A stretch of 64,000 nucleotides of DNA from Cololabis saira (Eukaryota > Chordata > Actinopteri > Beloniformes > Belonidae): the NCBI RefSeq assembly GCF_033807715.1, contig NC_084591.1:45779868-45843867 (forward strand), given 5' to 3'. The number at the start of each line of letters is the position of its first letter. Position 1 is the stretch's first letter. A program made the position numbers and the translations under genes. The notes under the pieces are model-generated. The model saw only the letters and a list, made by a program, of their open reading frames with translations. It ran no database searches and was not told the DNA's origin. This document shows positions 28,401 to 41,700 of the stretch, one piece after another.

Positions 28401-31400
28401 AGATTTTCACTTGAAATAAGTAGAAAAATCTGCCAGTGGAACAAGATTTTTTTTGCTTGTAATGAGAAGATAAATCTTGTCCCACTGGCAGATTTTCCTA
28501 CTTATTTCAAGTGAAAATTTACTTGAAACAGGTGAAAATTGTCAAATAAGTTATTTTTCTGGTGTTATTTTTCTGGTGATGACTTTAAATGTTGAAATAG
28601 CAGTAAAACCACATTCATTGATGAAATGACATAAGGGATGGAAAGGGGGGATGGCAGTTCAGGGGGGATGATTTGGACCGTTTTTATTTCTCCTCCCCCC
28701 CTCATGCCTTTATGTGGAAAATAATAATCCAAAAATCTTGGGTAGGTTTTTTTGCTTACTAAGGGAGAAACATTATCTACTAGAATTCAATTCAAAGTTT
28801 CCTTTGTGTGAAAATGAAGTTTTATGGAGCAATGAATAAATGGATTCATTTTGATGCTGCAGTCATGAATCCCACAATTCTTTTCCTCATCTTTGGCTTG
28901 TGATCATTAAAACGGCTGCACAGGCAACTGAAGATGAAGAGGATCCAAGAAAATGATGTCAGGGAAGGTCCGACTATCTCTCGCATCTCAGCTATTCTGT
29001 CTTACTCCAAGGGCTTTGTGTGCACGACGGGTCCTGGCACCGTATGGCTGTTTGAAAAGACAGAGGAGAACATTTACAGGAAAAGCCGGGAGATACAGGT
29101 AAAAGACAACACCTCCCATATGAAAACATCGGTGGGCTTCGTGTTTACACGGATCTCTCCGTTTGTTTCAGATCCCTCCAGATCCTTATGGCGACAATTT
29201 AACCCCAGAAGAGTGGCTGGAGATTGACACGGTGTGCATGAGTCCAGCAGAAGAGACTCTGGCCGTCAGCACCAGCCAAGGACAGCTGTACAGCGTCAAC
29301 ATTTCATCCCCTGATAAGAGCAGGGTAATGCAGAGACACGTGTGCCTAGATCACCATTTTCATAAGAACACAAGGTCCATAGCACAACAAACAACAGACA
29401 AAGGGTACAAGAAATAAGGATAAAATCCACAGTAATCACATATCACATCACATTTACATAAAGGCTGAGATGCCAATGATTCCAGATTTTGGAGAAGAAC
29501 CTGACTGAGCTCTGTGCAGGATTGGTCAGTGTCGAAATTATATTGTTCACAGAGTCCGACAACCTGCACATACATCTGTGCATAAGGTTACCAGTACAGC
29601 AGTGCAGTACGGCACACCGACACTGACAAACAGCTGACTTGCACTGCTCCAGCGTGGCACCTTGAGCAACAGCCTCATCCCATCATTATAGGCGACATAA
29701 AGTTTCTGCATACTGCTCTTTTTATAGTGACGCCACAAGTGAGCAGTATACATGGGGGTACAATAGGCTCTAAAAAGTGCAGCCTTCACAGGTACAGAGC
29801 ACACACCAAATTTGGGTATAAGTGTGTTCGCTTGCGCATACAATGCACGACACTGTCTATAAATGTCCCCATCATCGGACAGGTCGTCATTAATGAAGTG
29901 TCCCAAGTATTTATTCTCATTGCACACTTTGAGGACAGTGCCAGACAAAAAGAAGTCAGGAAATGACAGTTTGCTGTCCTCTTTGGTCCTGACGATCATT
30001 ATGTTGCTTTTCTTTGCATTGTAGAGAATGTCCGACCACGCAGCCTGTACCACAACCACTGAGCAGCTTGGATAAGTCATCCATATAAATAATAAATAAA
30101 AATGTAGACAAAATGCTACCCTGTCTAACTCCATTGCATACTCCAAACGGAGCAGACAAAAAGTTACCCCACTTTACATGCATTGCCTGATGAGCATACC
30201 AAAAAACCAGAATCCTTATAAGATACTTGGGAACACCTCTGCTGTGCAATTTATAAAACAATTTTTCATGGTTTACACGATCAAAAGCTTTAGAGGCATC
30301 AATAAAACACAGAAACATTGTGGAATTATGCCTGTTATACAGATCTAAAATCTTCTTTAGAGCAAAAATACACATATCGGTCCCATGTCTAGGTTTGAAA
30401 CCAAACTGGTTATCAGATGTCAGGACAAACCGTTCTAGCCGATTCAGTAAGGTCCTCTCCAGGATTTTGGATAAAATACTGGCTAAGGCTATAGGTCGAT
30501 AATTTTTGCTACTATTTATTTTGCCAGCTTTGTCTTTAATAATATGCACCAATACAACAGATAAAATGGAATCAGGTAAAATACCATGAACTAAAAACCC
30601 AGTAAAACAAATGGCAAGCAGAGGACAGAGTCTTCTACTTCCAAATTTTAAATGCTCAGCAGAAATCTTGTCCTTACCACATGCCTTATTATCTTTTAGC
30701 ATCATAACTGCATGAAAGACTTCTTGTGGAGAGACTGCCACATCTTCAGTGTTATCAATACTGCCTTGATTTATTAGACAATCTTTAAAAAAAACATACA
30801 CGAATAACTGCATTGCAGTCTCACATACATTAATGATAAAAATGGTCGAGGATTAAAGCACAATAAAGCCAACAGGCTTATTTCCATTGCGGTCCTCGAT
30901 ATTTATAAAAGCTGGCGAAAAATTCAGGTGTCGACAAGTATGATGTCTGTTCACTATTGGCTCCTCACAAACAAGACAAAACACAACTAAAAACACAGAC
31001 ACATTCAACACAGATCAAACCACAGAAAGATAAAACACAAATGTCAAGTGGACAGGTGCACGGCCGCCGATAGGGGGGGACAAACGGGTCTGTTGTCCCG
31101 GGCCCAGGGTGGGGGGGGGGCCAAAACTGAAAAAAAAAAAAAAAAATTTATCTCATTAAATTATGGAATCATTTATCAAATTGTTTCAAAATATGCCTAT
31201 TTGTGGAAAAAATATGTAGTATTTGAGTTACATAAAAGCTTGTTATTTGTTTTCTTCCTAATTGTCCTTGTGGTCGAGAACCCCCAACACAAAAATGGTT
31301 TGGCCGCTGATCAGAATTTGATATCATTTAATTCAACCATTAGAATGGTCAAAATGTCCGGTCAGCACAAGTCTGGTGCTCAGAAAAGAAGAGAAAAGAG

Positions 31401-34400
31401 AAGAAGAGAAGAAGAAAATAGAGGCCTCATAGATTCTGTACACAAATATTATAAAAAGGGGGTGACGGTGAAGCTGGAATTAATAAAGTCAGCGTAGAGC
31501 AAGGTAAGAAACAGCAGCCAACGTTTACCAACCTTGTAACTTAACCTAACTGGCTATCTCTAATGTTAACGTCCATTAGCTTGTATAAAAACCTGAAGAG
31601 CAGAGGGAGGGGAGAGGAGAGGAAGAGGAGAGAAGGAGAGATCCGTGCGCAGGGGGGCCCATCTTAGATTGTTTTGTCCCGGGCCCCGGCAGGACTGTCA
31701 GCTGCCCTGGACACGTGTAATTACAGGTGAAATTTAAAGCTACTTTCATTTGAGATCAGTTTGAGGGAGGTGTGCAGCTCATTCCAGAGACATGTCGCCG
31801 TATATGAAAAAGTGTTTTTACCAAAATTATTTTTAAAGGGATTGTGACATGAAAAACAAATTTTTGAAAAGGACGCGTTTTTCACAGGCAAAAAACACTG
31901 TCATAAAAAAAGCCAGACATGGAGTACTGGAGTGAAGTTTTTCTTGTTACACCTTTTTAGACACATTTGAGGGATATTGGCCAAGACTTTTAATAGTGTT
32001 AAAAGCATGTTAAAAATGATGTCACAATACCTTTAAAGCTCAAAGGAACGAAATGTAACAGGCTGCCTCTAGTGTTGTGTGTGTGCACGGCTCTCACGGG
32101 GTAAAGGTCAGCAAGACAGGGAGGCGCAGTTCTGTTTACTATTTTATGTGCAATTACCATTTTGGTCTGCACCACCCTCTGTTTAACATTTAAGAAATGT
32201 ACTAATTTAAAATGAGCGTTTTCCAAACGAGTATGAGGATGTAGTTTTAAAATGACTCTGACTAACTTATTTAGAGCGGTCTGCAACTTGTTTTTAAAGA
32301 CTGCGCCGAACTACTGTACCAGAAGGTGGCAGCATAGTCAAAGTGACATAAAACCAATGCCAGTGATTTTTAAAGTAAAGGTGTCTAATACATCGGCTTT
32401 CCTGGACAGGAACTTTACTCTGTCATTAATCTTGGTGAGTGCTTTGACTACAATAGGTCTTTTTTGCCCAGACATGCAGCTCATTGCTTATCGTTCTCTT
32501 TTTCAGAGTATTCTCTGTAACCACGGAGATGCTTAGGTTATCTGCAGTTTCTGAAACACAGACCAGCCCATCAAGTACCAACAGCAGTGCTGCATTCAAA
32601 CTGACTTGTGACACCTTCCTCCCCCAATCTGGGGCTTAGTTTGAGCTTCAGCAGCCATCTTGACCATGTCTGCACGACGTAATACAATATGAGTTGCCGC
32701 AATATGATTTGCTGGCGAGCAGTTGATATATATCCACGGACGAGTATTGTAAGACTTATACATTTAGTTTAAATGACCTTTACGTGTATGAATCATGTAT
32801 CTTCCTTTTTCTCGTTCTTCTTCTTGTCATCCTTCCTGCTTCTTTAAGGCTTAAGAGCAGCGTCCCCTTGACTTTCTCTGCTGAGGCTGATAGAAACTGT
32901 TGTCTCTCTGTCCATCAGGGGGAACGTCTACATTTTGAGTTCTTGTCCCAGCCCTTCCACTTTCGTGCCATCACTGGTTTGTCCGTCTGCATTCGCAAGC
33001 CCCTGGTAGCCACGAGCTCTCTGGACTGCTCTGTCCGCATATGGAACTACGAGACAAAGTAAAAAGTCATTGCAAAGTCTTTGGCATTTTGTCCGTAAAA
33101 TGCTTTTTCTTCTCAGGCAGGTAACTTAACCTTTAAGTCTGGTAAACATGTTTCTCCCTTGCGTTTTTTTCCCCCCCAAGGGATCTAGAGTTGTACAAGG
33201 GGTTCCAGGAGGAGGCTCACAGTGTAGCTCTGCACCCCACCGGCCTCTTCATCCTGGTGGGCTTTTCAGACAAACTCCGGCTGATGAACCTGGTTTTAAA
33301 CGACATCCGTACCTTCATGGAGTTCCCAGTGCGTGGCTGCAAAGAGGTACATCCCACTGTTTGTGTCATTTTTGCTACGTCTGCAGTAAATCCAAATGTA
33401 TGATGCGCTACAACAATTAGGGCCTAAGCACTTACAGTGCGAAGGCCCTATTGTATCCGTAGGGGATGTTCTCGTTGTTTTCCTCGTTTTTATTTTTATT
33501 TTTCCGACGAAATTAGGGCCTTTTTGCCCCCCTAAACGTGCCCCAAAAGTCACCAAATTTTGCACGCAAGCCAGGCCTGGTGAAGAATTTGATATTTAAT
33601 GGTTTACATTAATGGCCGTGGCAAAACGGCTCAACAGCGCCCCCTAGAAAACTTCGTGCCTCAAGCCCTACAATACGGTTTGACGTACATGCACGAAAAT
33701 CGGTACAAACCTGTATCATGTCGCAACTTAAAGAAAAGTCTATTGGCGCAATGGCCGAAACCGAACAGGAAGTCGGCCATTTTGAATGAATCGTGTAATT
33801 TTGGCGCAATTTATGCCACTTCTTCGGCCGTTAATACTTATAATTGGTGTGTTATACATCAAAATGTGCGTCTCCATCCTGCAACGACGTGCATTACTGT
33901 TCTCAGTCAAAAGCTTTACCGTGGCGACGCTAGACGCCAAAAAGCGCGCGCGCCCCCCTTCATCTGATTGGTCCATATCTGATAGTTCCTATTTTCTGCC
34001 ATAACTTTTGAATGGTTTGACATAAAGACTCGTGGGTGGTGTCATCGGACTCGGTTTTGACTCCTTCACCTTAATTGGTTCAAATTAGCTCCGCCCCTTA
34101 TTCTGATTGGTTGATATTTGACAGTTCCTATTTTCTGCCATATTGTTTGAATGGTTTGACATAAAGAGTCATGGGTGGTGTCATCGGACTTAGTTTTGAG
34201 TCCTTGATCTTTATGGGTGATAATTGCCTGTTCATCGCTGCTTGCAGCTTTAATTCTTATTATTTCTCTATCTTTGGCCACACCTTTAGTGTGCTTTTAG
34301 CCATGGTGGCCACATGTTTGGAGCTGTTGATGGCAACGACATTCACATCTATTCTGCTACATCTTTTGAGAATATTCTCAACCTGAAGGGTCACAGTAGA

Positions 34401-35722
34401 AAGGTGAGCTGGGCAGGAGAGTATATTAATATCCATCAAATCAGTTGTCTGTCTGTCTGTGTGTCCATTCTTCTGCCATTCTAGTTATCTACCAGTCTGC
34501 CTGTCTGTCTGTATGCTTGCCTGTCAACCAGGTACTTGGCCTTGAATGGGGTTTGGATGACCGGCGGCTGGTGTCCTGTGGGATGGATGGAGCTGTGTAT
34601 GAGTGGAACATGGAGACAGGGAAGAGGGAGTCAGTGAGCATCCTCAAGTCCTGCAGCTACACGGGTGCTGCTTTCTCTTCCAACTATAAGACCATCTTGG
34701 CTGTGGGAACAGACTTCAGCCTGAAAGAGATCCAGGACTGTCAGGTGAGTAAACACAACACTTTCTTGAAGCTGCTCCAAGCAGCAAATATGAGTAGAGC
34801 AGCATATGATCGTATTTATGCACAGATGTGGAGACATTTGTTGGCACAGAACACTGAATCAATGCTTTATTCCTCTGAAAATGGATTTACAGTACAGGTT
34901 GACAGGTGTCTTAAATGAATTCTCACCCCCGTTATGTGTTTTCATCATTGTGTGCACCACACTGAACATGGACCAGAATTATGGGTATTTGATGTTCATG
35001 TACCATAAACTAATAAACTGCATGGAGTGCAAGTGACTATAAGCAGACACACTATAGAGTGAAACATCTGCAGTTTTATCTAAAAAATAGTGCTCATGAG
35101 AGTGTCATAAAATGGAAACAGTCGTATACAACAACACAATGATCTGCAATGTTTCTGGCCAGAACCAGTTACCAGAGTTACTGTTCAAATATAATATCTG
35201 CCACTAAAAAAGTACTCGTCTTCCCAGTCGAGTACTTTGTTGGTCATTGGTTGTGCAGGTTCTGAAGGAAGTTCCAGGTGATGACGTAGCCCACGCTGCT
35301 CTTGCAGTGTCTCCCTCCGGCCGGGTGGTTTTCACTGGAACCTCCAGTGGAACAATCAGAGCCATCACGTATCCATTACCCCTCCAGAAGGAATGGATCA
35401 CCCAGCAGGCCCACTGTGGCCCGGTCACCAAGGTTAGTGGAAACCCCTAACCTTGGAATGGAGATGATTCATGCAGCTTAATGATGAGCTAATTTATAAC
35501 TGCTGCCATAATGTAACTTTCTGTTATGAAAGACTTTGACTGAGCTGAGTTTGTTCCCAGATGGTGATCACATGTGACGATCGGTTCCTGCTGACGGTGT
35601 CTGAAGACGGCTGTCTGTTGATATCGGAGATCATGGATAAGGAGGGTCAGAGACTGAAGAGTAACAAGCAGATCGTCCACTCGGAGGAGATCCTGGTCAC
35701 AAAGGCAGACCTGGAGGAGAAG
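25445..35722 (+). CDS. cfap57: cfap57 exons 1-11: WD-repeat half
   Basis: Residues 1-676. Recognisable blocks are [20 protein letters not shown] (exon 2), [20 protein letters not shown] (exon 3), [15 protein letters not shown] (exon 6, a canonical WD-type strand), [19 protein letters not shown] (exon 7), [15 protein letters not shown] (exon 8), [19 protein letters not shown] (exon 9), YPLPLQKEW (exon 10) and [14 protein letters not shown] (exon 11). These form the two predicted beta-propellers of the family. Intron 5 (29325-32918) is the largest of this half and holds two LINE relics, a hAT fragment and a TTAA MITE. Confidence 0.92.
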
Positions 35723-38700
35723 GTTCCTGTTGTTTCTTTGTGTACTAGACATTTTATGTAGAACAGCGGTCGGCAACCCAACATGTTGAAAGAGCCATAT
35801 TGGACCAAAAACACAAAAAACAAATACCGTATGTCTGGAGCCGCAAAAAATGAAAAGTCTTGTATAAGCCTTAGAATGAAGGCAACACATGCTGCATGTA
35901 TCTATATTAGTTGTAACTGAGGGAAGATTTTTTTTTTTCATAATGCAATTATGCATTATGCAAAAAGTCGAAATGTCGAGAAAAAAGTCGAAATGTTGAG
36001 AAAAAAGTCAAATGTTGAGAAAAAAGTCAAACGTTGAGAAAAAAGTCGAAATGTCGAGGAACTAGTCAAAATTTCATGAAAAAAGTCAAAATGTTGAGTA
36101 AAAAGACGAAATGTCGAGAAAAAAGTCAAAATTTCGAGAAAAAACACAAAATGTCGAGAAAAAAATTAAAATTTCGAGAAAAAATTTGAAATGTTGAGAA
36201 AAGAAAAAAAAGAAAAAAAAGAAAAAAGGGAAAAAAGAAGAAAAAAATTAAAAAAAAGAAGAAAAAAAAGAGAAAAAAGGAAAAAAAAAGAAGAAAAAAA
36301 TGATAAAAAGGAAAAAAAGGTCAAACATTTTAGAAAAAGCTCCAGGGAGCCACTAGCCGCGGGTTGCCGACCTCTGATGTAGACAGTGACTGTGACGATA
36401 TAAATCTGCGCTGAGCACCATATGTGGCAAAGACTACTGCTGATGGAGCTGCTGCTGCTGCCTACAGTTGGTTCCATCTCTAATCAGTGTTTCTCCCAGC
36501 CCAGCAATGAAACGATCATTAGATAGTTAAAAACCAGCTGGAAGTACATGATGACACACATGACTCAGGGGAAACTGTAGTCATGATTAATGTGGCCAGA
36601 CTGTTGAAATGATTTAATCTAACTTACTGTAGATAAGTCTTGCTTCTATTGAACAGAAAAAAAGCGTTTCATTTGTATGTTTTAGTCCTCATTGAACTAC
36701 AGCAGCAATCCTAATAACAAAAACTGTCTGTGACTATGTTTGTATGTTTGTTTTTGGATCTCTAATTTCTGTCAGAACTATTTTGATCAAAGTATTCCTA
36801 AAGCTGTAGTCATCATCAGATAATTACTTTGAAGCCTGAGTTTTTCCATTTCACCGTCTTTGCTCACTTAGACGGCATGTTAGAGGGACGAAGAGCCCTC
36901 TAGCACCGTGGAAGGAAGTCAAAGCACCTGCAGGAATCCCTGCACAGCTTTCCGTTTAGGAGAAATGTGGAGACACAGAATGCTGGGAGAATTGAGATAG
37001 AATACAGATACAGTTTCAACATACCATATGACCCATTACAATGGTCTCGTCTGTGTGTTCCAGACCCAGAACCTGCTGGAGCTGAACATGCGTCTGGAGG
37101 AGCAGCAGATGGAGAAAGAGTACCAGCTCCGCCTGAAGGAGATGAGCTACAACGAGAAGTTGAGGGAGATTTCTGACAAGTTCCTCCGGGAAACGGAGGC
37201 TCTGAAAGCAGAACAAGAGGTCTGTTGCCCTCAGACACGTTGAATGTTCAGTGTGGTTGAAAACAGCAGCAAAAGTGTGATGATATAGCAGTGTGATTCA
37301 ATTTCAATTTCAATTTTATTTATATAGCGTCTAATACAACAGATGCTGTCTCTAGACGCTTTCCAGAGATCCAGAACATGAACATAAACATAAACATAAA
37401 CATAAACATAAACATAAACATAAACATAAACCCCCGAGCAATTATTATATAAACAATGGCAGGTAAAAACTCCCTTAGTGGGAGAAAAGCCTTAAGCCAA
37501 ACAGTGGCAAGGAAAAACTCCCCTTTAGGAGGGAAGAAACCTTGAGCAGGACCAGGATCATAAGGGGGGACCCTCCTGCCGAAGGCCAGACTGGGGGAGT
37601 CAGGGACGTCGACAGCACACAACAGGCAGGTGGAAGAAGTGATGGGGCTTCTACCAGAGATCATAGCTGCACTGCAAAAACTCAAAATCGTATCAAGAAT
37701 ATTTGTCTTATTTCTAGTTAAAATGTCTCATTTTAAGTCAAAAAATCAGTTACCAGGGGCCTCATTTAAAATGGAGTGCGTAGGATTCATACTAAAAGTG
37801 CACGTACTCTCAAAAGCCGAAAATGCCGTGCGCAAAAAAAAATCCGGATCAATAAAACCATGTGCACGCAGACTTCCACGCAGTCCAGCTGGAAGGTTGC
37901 GTAGCTGAATCCGCCTCATATCACGCCCAGAAATGCATATGGATGAGCCTGCTGAGCATGCGCAGTGGCTTTCTGCAGCCTGTTTGGCGCAGATCCATGG
38001 TTTGGCGTCAGAATGAATGAGAAGTAGCAGCCACCGTGACACTGACTTTCACGGAGACCTAGATATGATGTGGAGGACAGGAAAACCACATTATTTGGTG
38101 GTCACAGTAAAAGTTAGAATAAGTATATAAATAGTAGGCTATACAATAAAATAAAGCGAGTGAGTGGCAGCACGCCGTTGCTGCGCTAAACGCCGTGAGT
38201 TCCCCGGCGCAACAGGGGGGCACACGTCCCCCCGTCTTTTCAAAATGATGTATTTGTCCCCCCCACTTTTTACAGTTTAAAAAATAACGGTAGGATCAGC
38301 AAATCATCCAGACACTCGGGACGGCAGCCCGGCAGCCCCCGCTCCCCCTCCTCCCTCCCGTCTCCCCTCAGAGCTGCTCTAGGCTGATTTATGGTTCCGC
38401 GTTACACCAACGCAGAGCCTACGGCGTAGGGTACGCGGCGATGCGCACCATACGCGGTAGGCTCTGCGTTGGTGTGACGCAGAACCATAATTCCGGCTGT
38501 AACAACATGAGCGCACGTACCCGTGCATGACAGGCAGACACACACGGGGAGAAGGGACTATTTCTTTCATTTTTATTTTTTTTAAAAACTTTATCCTTAT
38601 GAACGCAATTGTTATATAGTCCAACTTTCCTTATTTTAATCAGAACACTTTCTTTTTTCCTCTTCGGAGTGGAGTAGTGGGTTCGGAGCGGCAGTCACCC

Positions 38701-41700
38701 CGGTTAGTTTTTTCTTTTTAGATCCGAGACTTTGCGTAGAAGGTGGCTTCCGCAACTTTCAGGCGCTTTTTCTGCGCAAGCAAGCTTTATAGATGAGGCC
38801 CCAGGTCATTACCAGGAAAATAACTTGTTATTTGACAATTTTCACCTGTTTCAAGTAAACCTTCACTTGAAATAAGTAGAAAAATCTGCCAGTGGAACAA
38901 GATTTATATTCTCATTACAAGCAAAAAAATCTTGTTCCACTGGCAGATTTTTCTACTTATTTTAGGTGAAAATCTACTTGAAACATGCAGGTGAAAATTG
39001 TCAAATAACAAGTTATTTTTCTGGTAATGACACTTGCTTTAAGTGTAATGAGATTTGTTTGACTAAAAATTTGACATTTTAACTAGAAATAAGACGAATA
39101 TTCTTGTTAAGATTTTGAGTTTTTGCAGTGTTTTTTTTACTCTGTGAGTGCTAATGGTTTAGAAAAGATAGTATGTAAAGACCGGGAGCGGGAGCCTCCA
39201 TGTCTAGTTCCCCCCTACTTTGGGAGGTTTCTGGCTGTGATTCTGTTGACGATGACAGTGTCTGGGTGGGAGGTTCAAAGAAGGAAGGTCCACTTGGCCA
39301 CATGCTTTTTCTGCAACTGTAAAGTATTTGTTTGGTTGTGAAAAAATCAGGGGGATGGTGGATTTTATCATATGGGGACAGATAATTTGTGCTGATTACA
39401 AATAATATAATATATTACAAATAATAGCAGTGACCAAAACAGCTGCAGAAATACTGCAGGAATGACATAGCAGCAGTTAAATGCAGCCTTCTGTAAGCTT
39501 TAAATATCCACTGGGCTTACATCAAATACATCAAAACACAACAATAAAAAACACTTTGAAAAAAGTTGAGGGGGGATGGCATCCCCCCCCTGGAATAAAA
39601 ACGGTCCAAATCATCCCCCCTGTAAAACTGCCATCCCCCCTTTCCATCCCTTATGTCATTTCATCAATGAATGTGGTTTTACTGCTATTTCAACATTTAG
39701 AGTCATCACCAGAAAAATAACACCAGAAAAATAACTTATTCGACAATTTTCACCTGTTTCAGGTAAATTTTCACTTGAAATAAGTAGAAAAATCTGCCAG
39801 TGGGACAAGATTTATCTTCTTATTACAAGCAAAAAAATCTTGTTCCACTGGCAGATTTTTCTACTTATTTCAAGTGAAAATCTACTTGAAACAGGTGAAA
39901 ATTGTTGTTTTTTTCCAGTGATGAGTCTTGTTTTAAGTGTAATGAGATTTATTTACTAAAATGAGACATTTTAACTAGAAATAAGACAAATATTCTTGTT
40001 AAGATTGTGAGTTTTTGCAGTGATCCATTTGACTTATCCTGTGAAGGACAGAGTCATATTGATAAGTTCAGAAAAGTGTTTTTTATTGTTGTGTTTTGAT
40101 GTATTTGATGTAAGCCCAGTGGATATTTAAAGCTTACAGAAGGCTGCATTTAACTGCTGCTATGTCATTCCTGCAGTATTTCTGCAGGTGTTTTGGTCAC
40201 TGCTATTATTTGTAATATATTATATTATTTGTAATCAGCACAATTATCTGTCCCCATATGATAAAATCCACCATCCCCCCTGATTTTCTTTTACAACTCG
40301 AGTACTGGACATGACCATGTTGAAGCGGCTGTGGAGGAAGACAGAAGAGTGGAGTGGGGGCTCCTTACTGCAGGGAGATCCATCTTTCTGTACTGGAGTT
40401 GGTCTGCTGAGATTACTGCTGGATTTCAAGAAGCTGCTGCTGTTTCTGATGAATTGTGTAATTGTATTGATTTCTCATTCTAATACTATAACTGCAGATC
40501 ATGAAAACAGACATGGAGAAGTGTAAGCATGAGCATCAGGAGAGTTCTGCCATAGTTGCCCTGAATCACTCAAGAGAGCTGGACGATTTAGGTAAGAAGA
40601 AAACTTTTCAGGTTCCACCAAACACATGATTCTTTGAGTATTCACAGAGCAGTGGATTATCTGTTCATTCACACACAGTGCTGTCCTACAGCCAGAGGCT
40701 GATCGTGGAGCACGAGAAGCACCGGGGTCTTCAGCAAAAACATGAAAGCATGCAGGAGGACTATGAGAAGCAGCAGAAGTGTGCAGAGGAGAGCAGATCC
40801 CGAGCTCTGGAGGAGCTCACACAAGAGTACGAGACAAGGCTGCAGGAGAAGACTCAGCTCCTCACTCAGGTCGGCCTAAATGATAGAAAAAGGCACAGAT
40901 TGTAGGAGTCAGTTAACTGTGCATGCAGCCCATTACAAACCTACGACGGAGTATTAGGGCCAAACTAAGACGAAAATAAATAATTGGAAATTACGAGAAT
41001 AAAGTCATAATATTATGGGAATAAAGTCGTAAAATTACGAAAATAAAGTCATAATGTTGAGAGAATAAAGTCGTAATAGAATAAAGTCGTAATATTACGA
41101 GAATAAAGTCGTAATATTACGAGAATAAAGTCGTAACATTACGAGAATAAAGTCGTAATATTATGATAATAAAGTCGTAATTTATGAAAATAAAGTTGTA
41201 ATATTATGAGAATAAAGTCGTATTTTATGAAAATAAATCATACATTAAGGGAAACAAAATTAAGTAAATATAAAAAAAATGCAAATAAAAAAAAGAAAAA
41301 GAAAAAGAAGTAAAAAAAATGGCAGCAACAGCGATATCAAACTATATATATCTATACATACATACATACATACAAACATACATACATATAAGGCACAAGT
41401 TTGAAAATAGAGATACTCATTGGTCCCCCTTGGAAAAGTTCTCCAGTTTTGAAAATAATGGAGACCAAAATTCCTGAAAGATATGACCACGGTTGTATTT
41501 TTCCAAAGTAAAATTTTCCAATGGTAAAAAAAACTGAACTTGAAAGTTGGAGGAGAATCATCTTTCCAAAGTAAAAGTATACATTTCTTAACTAAGTATG
41601 TGATGATCATAATTAATATCCTGCTTTTTTTCCAGTCTAACTGAAGATCCAGTGTATCATTTAATAAATACAAATTGGAGCTTAACTCAAAATTAATTTC

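Larger units (their letters stand above)
37670..39130. mobile_element. Palindromic CACTGCAAAAACTC MITE, split by another element
   Basis: Left piece 37670-37756 begins CACTGCAAAAACTCAAAATC; right piece 38803-39130 ends GAGTTTTTGCAGTG. The long inverted-pair core (CACCTGTTTCAAGTA...) is in the right piece. The element 37757-38802 interrupts it. A free copy is at 63431-63840 and a left-half copy at 45661-45785. Confidence 0.8.

Noticed and set aside
36191..36382. Lys/Glu-rich small ORF (also at 44708, 47193 and 58103)
   Set aside because: Direct translation of the A/G tract in the hAT MITE; the same composition recurs in every copy and no start context or conservation is expected.
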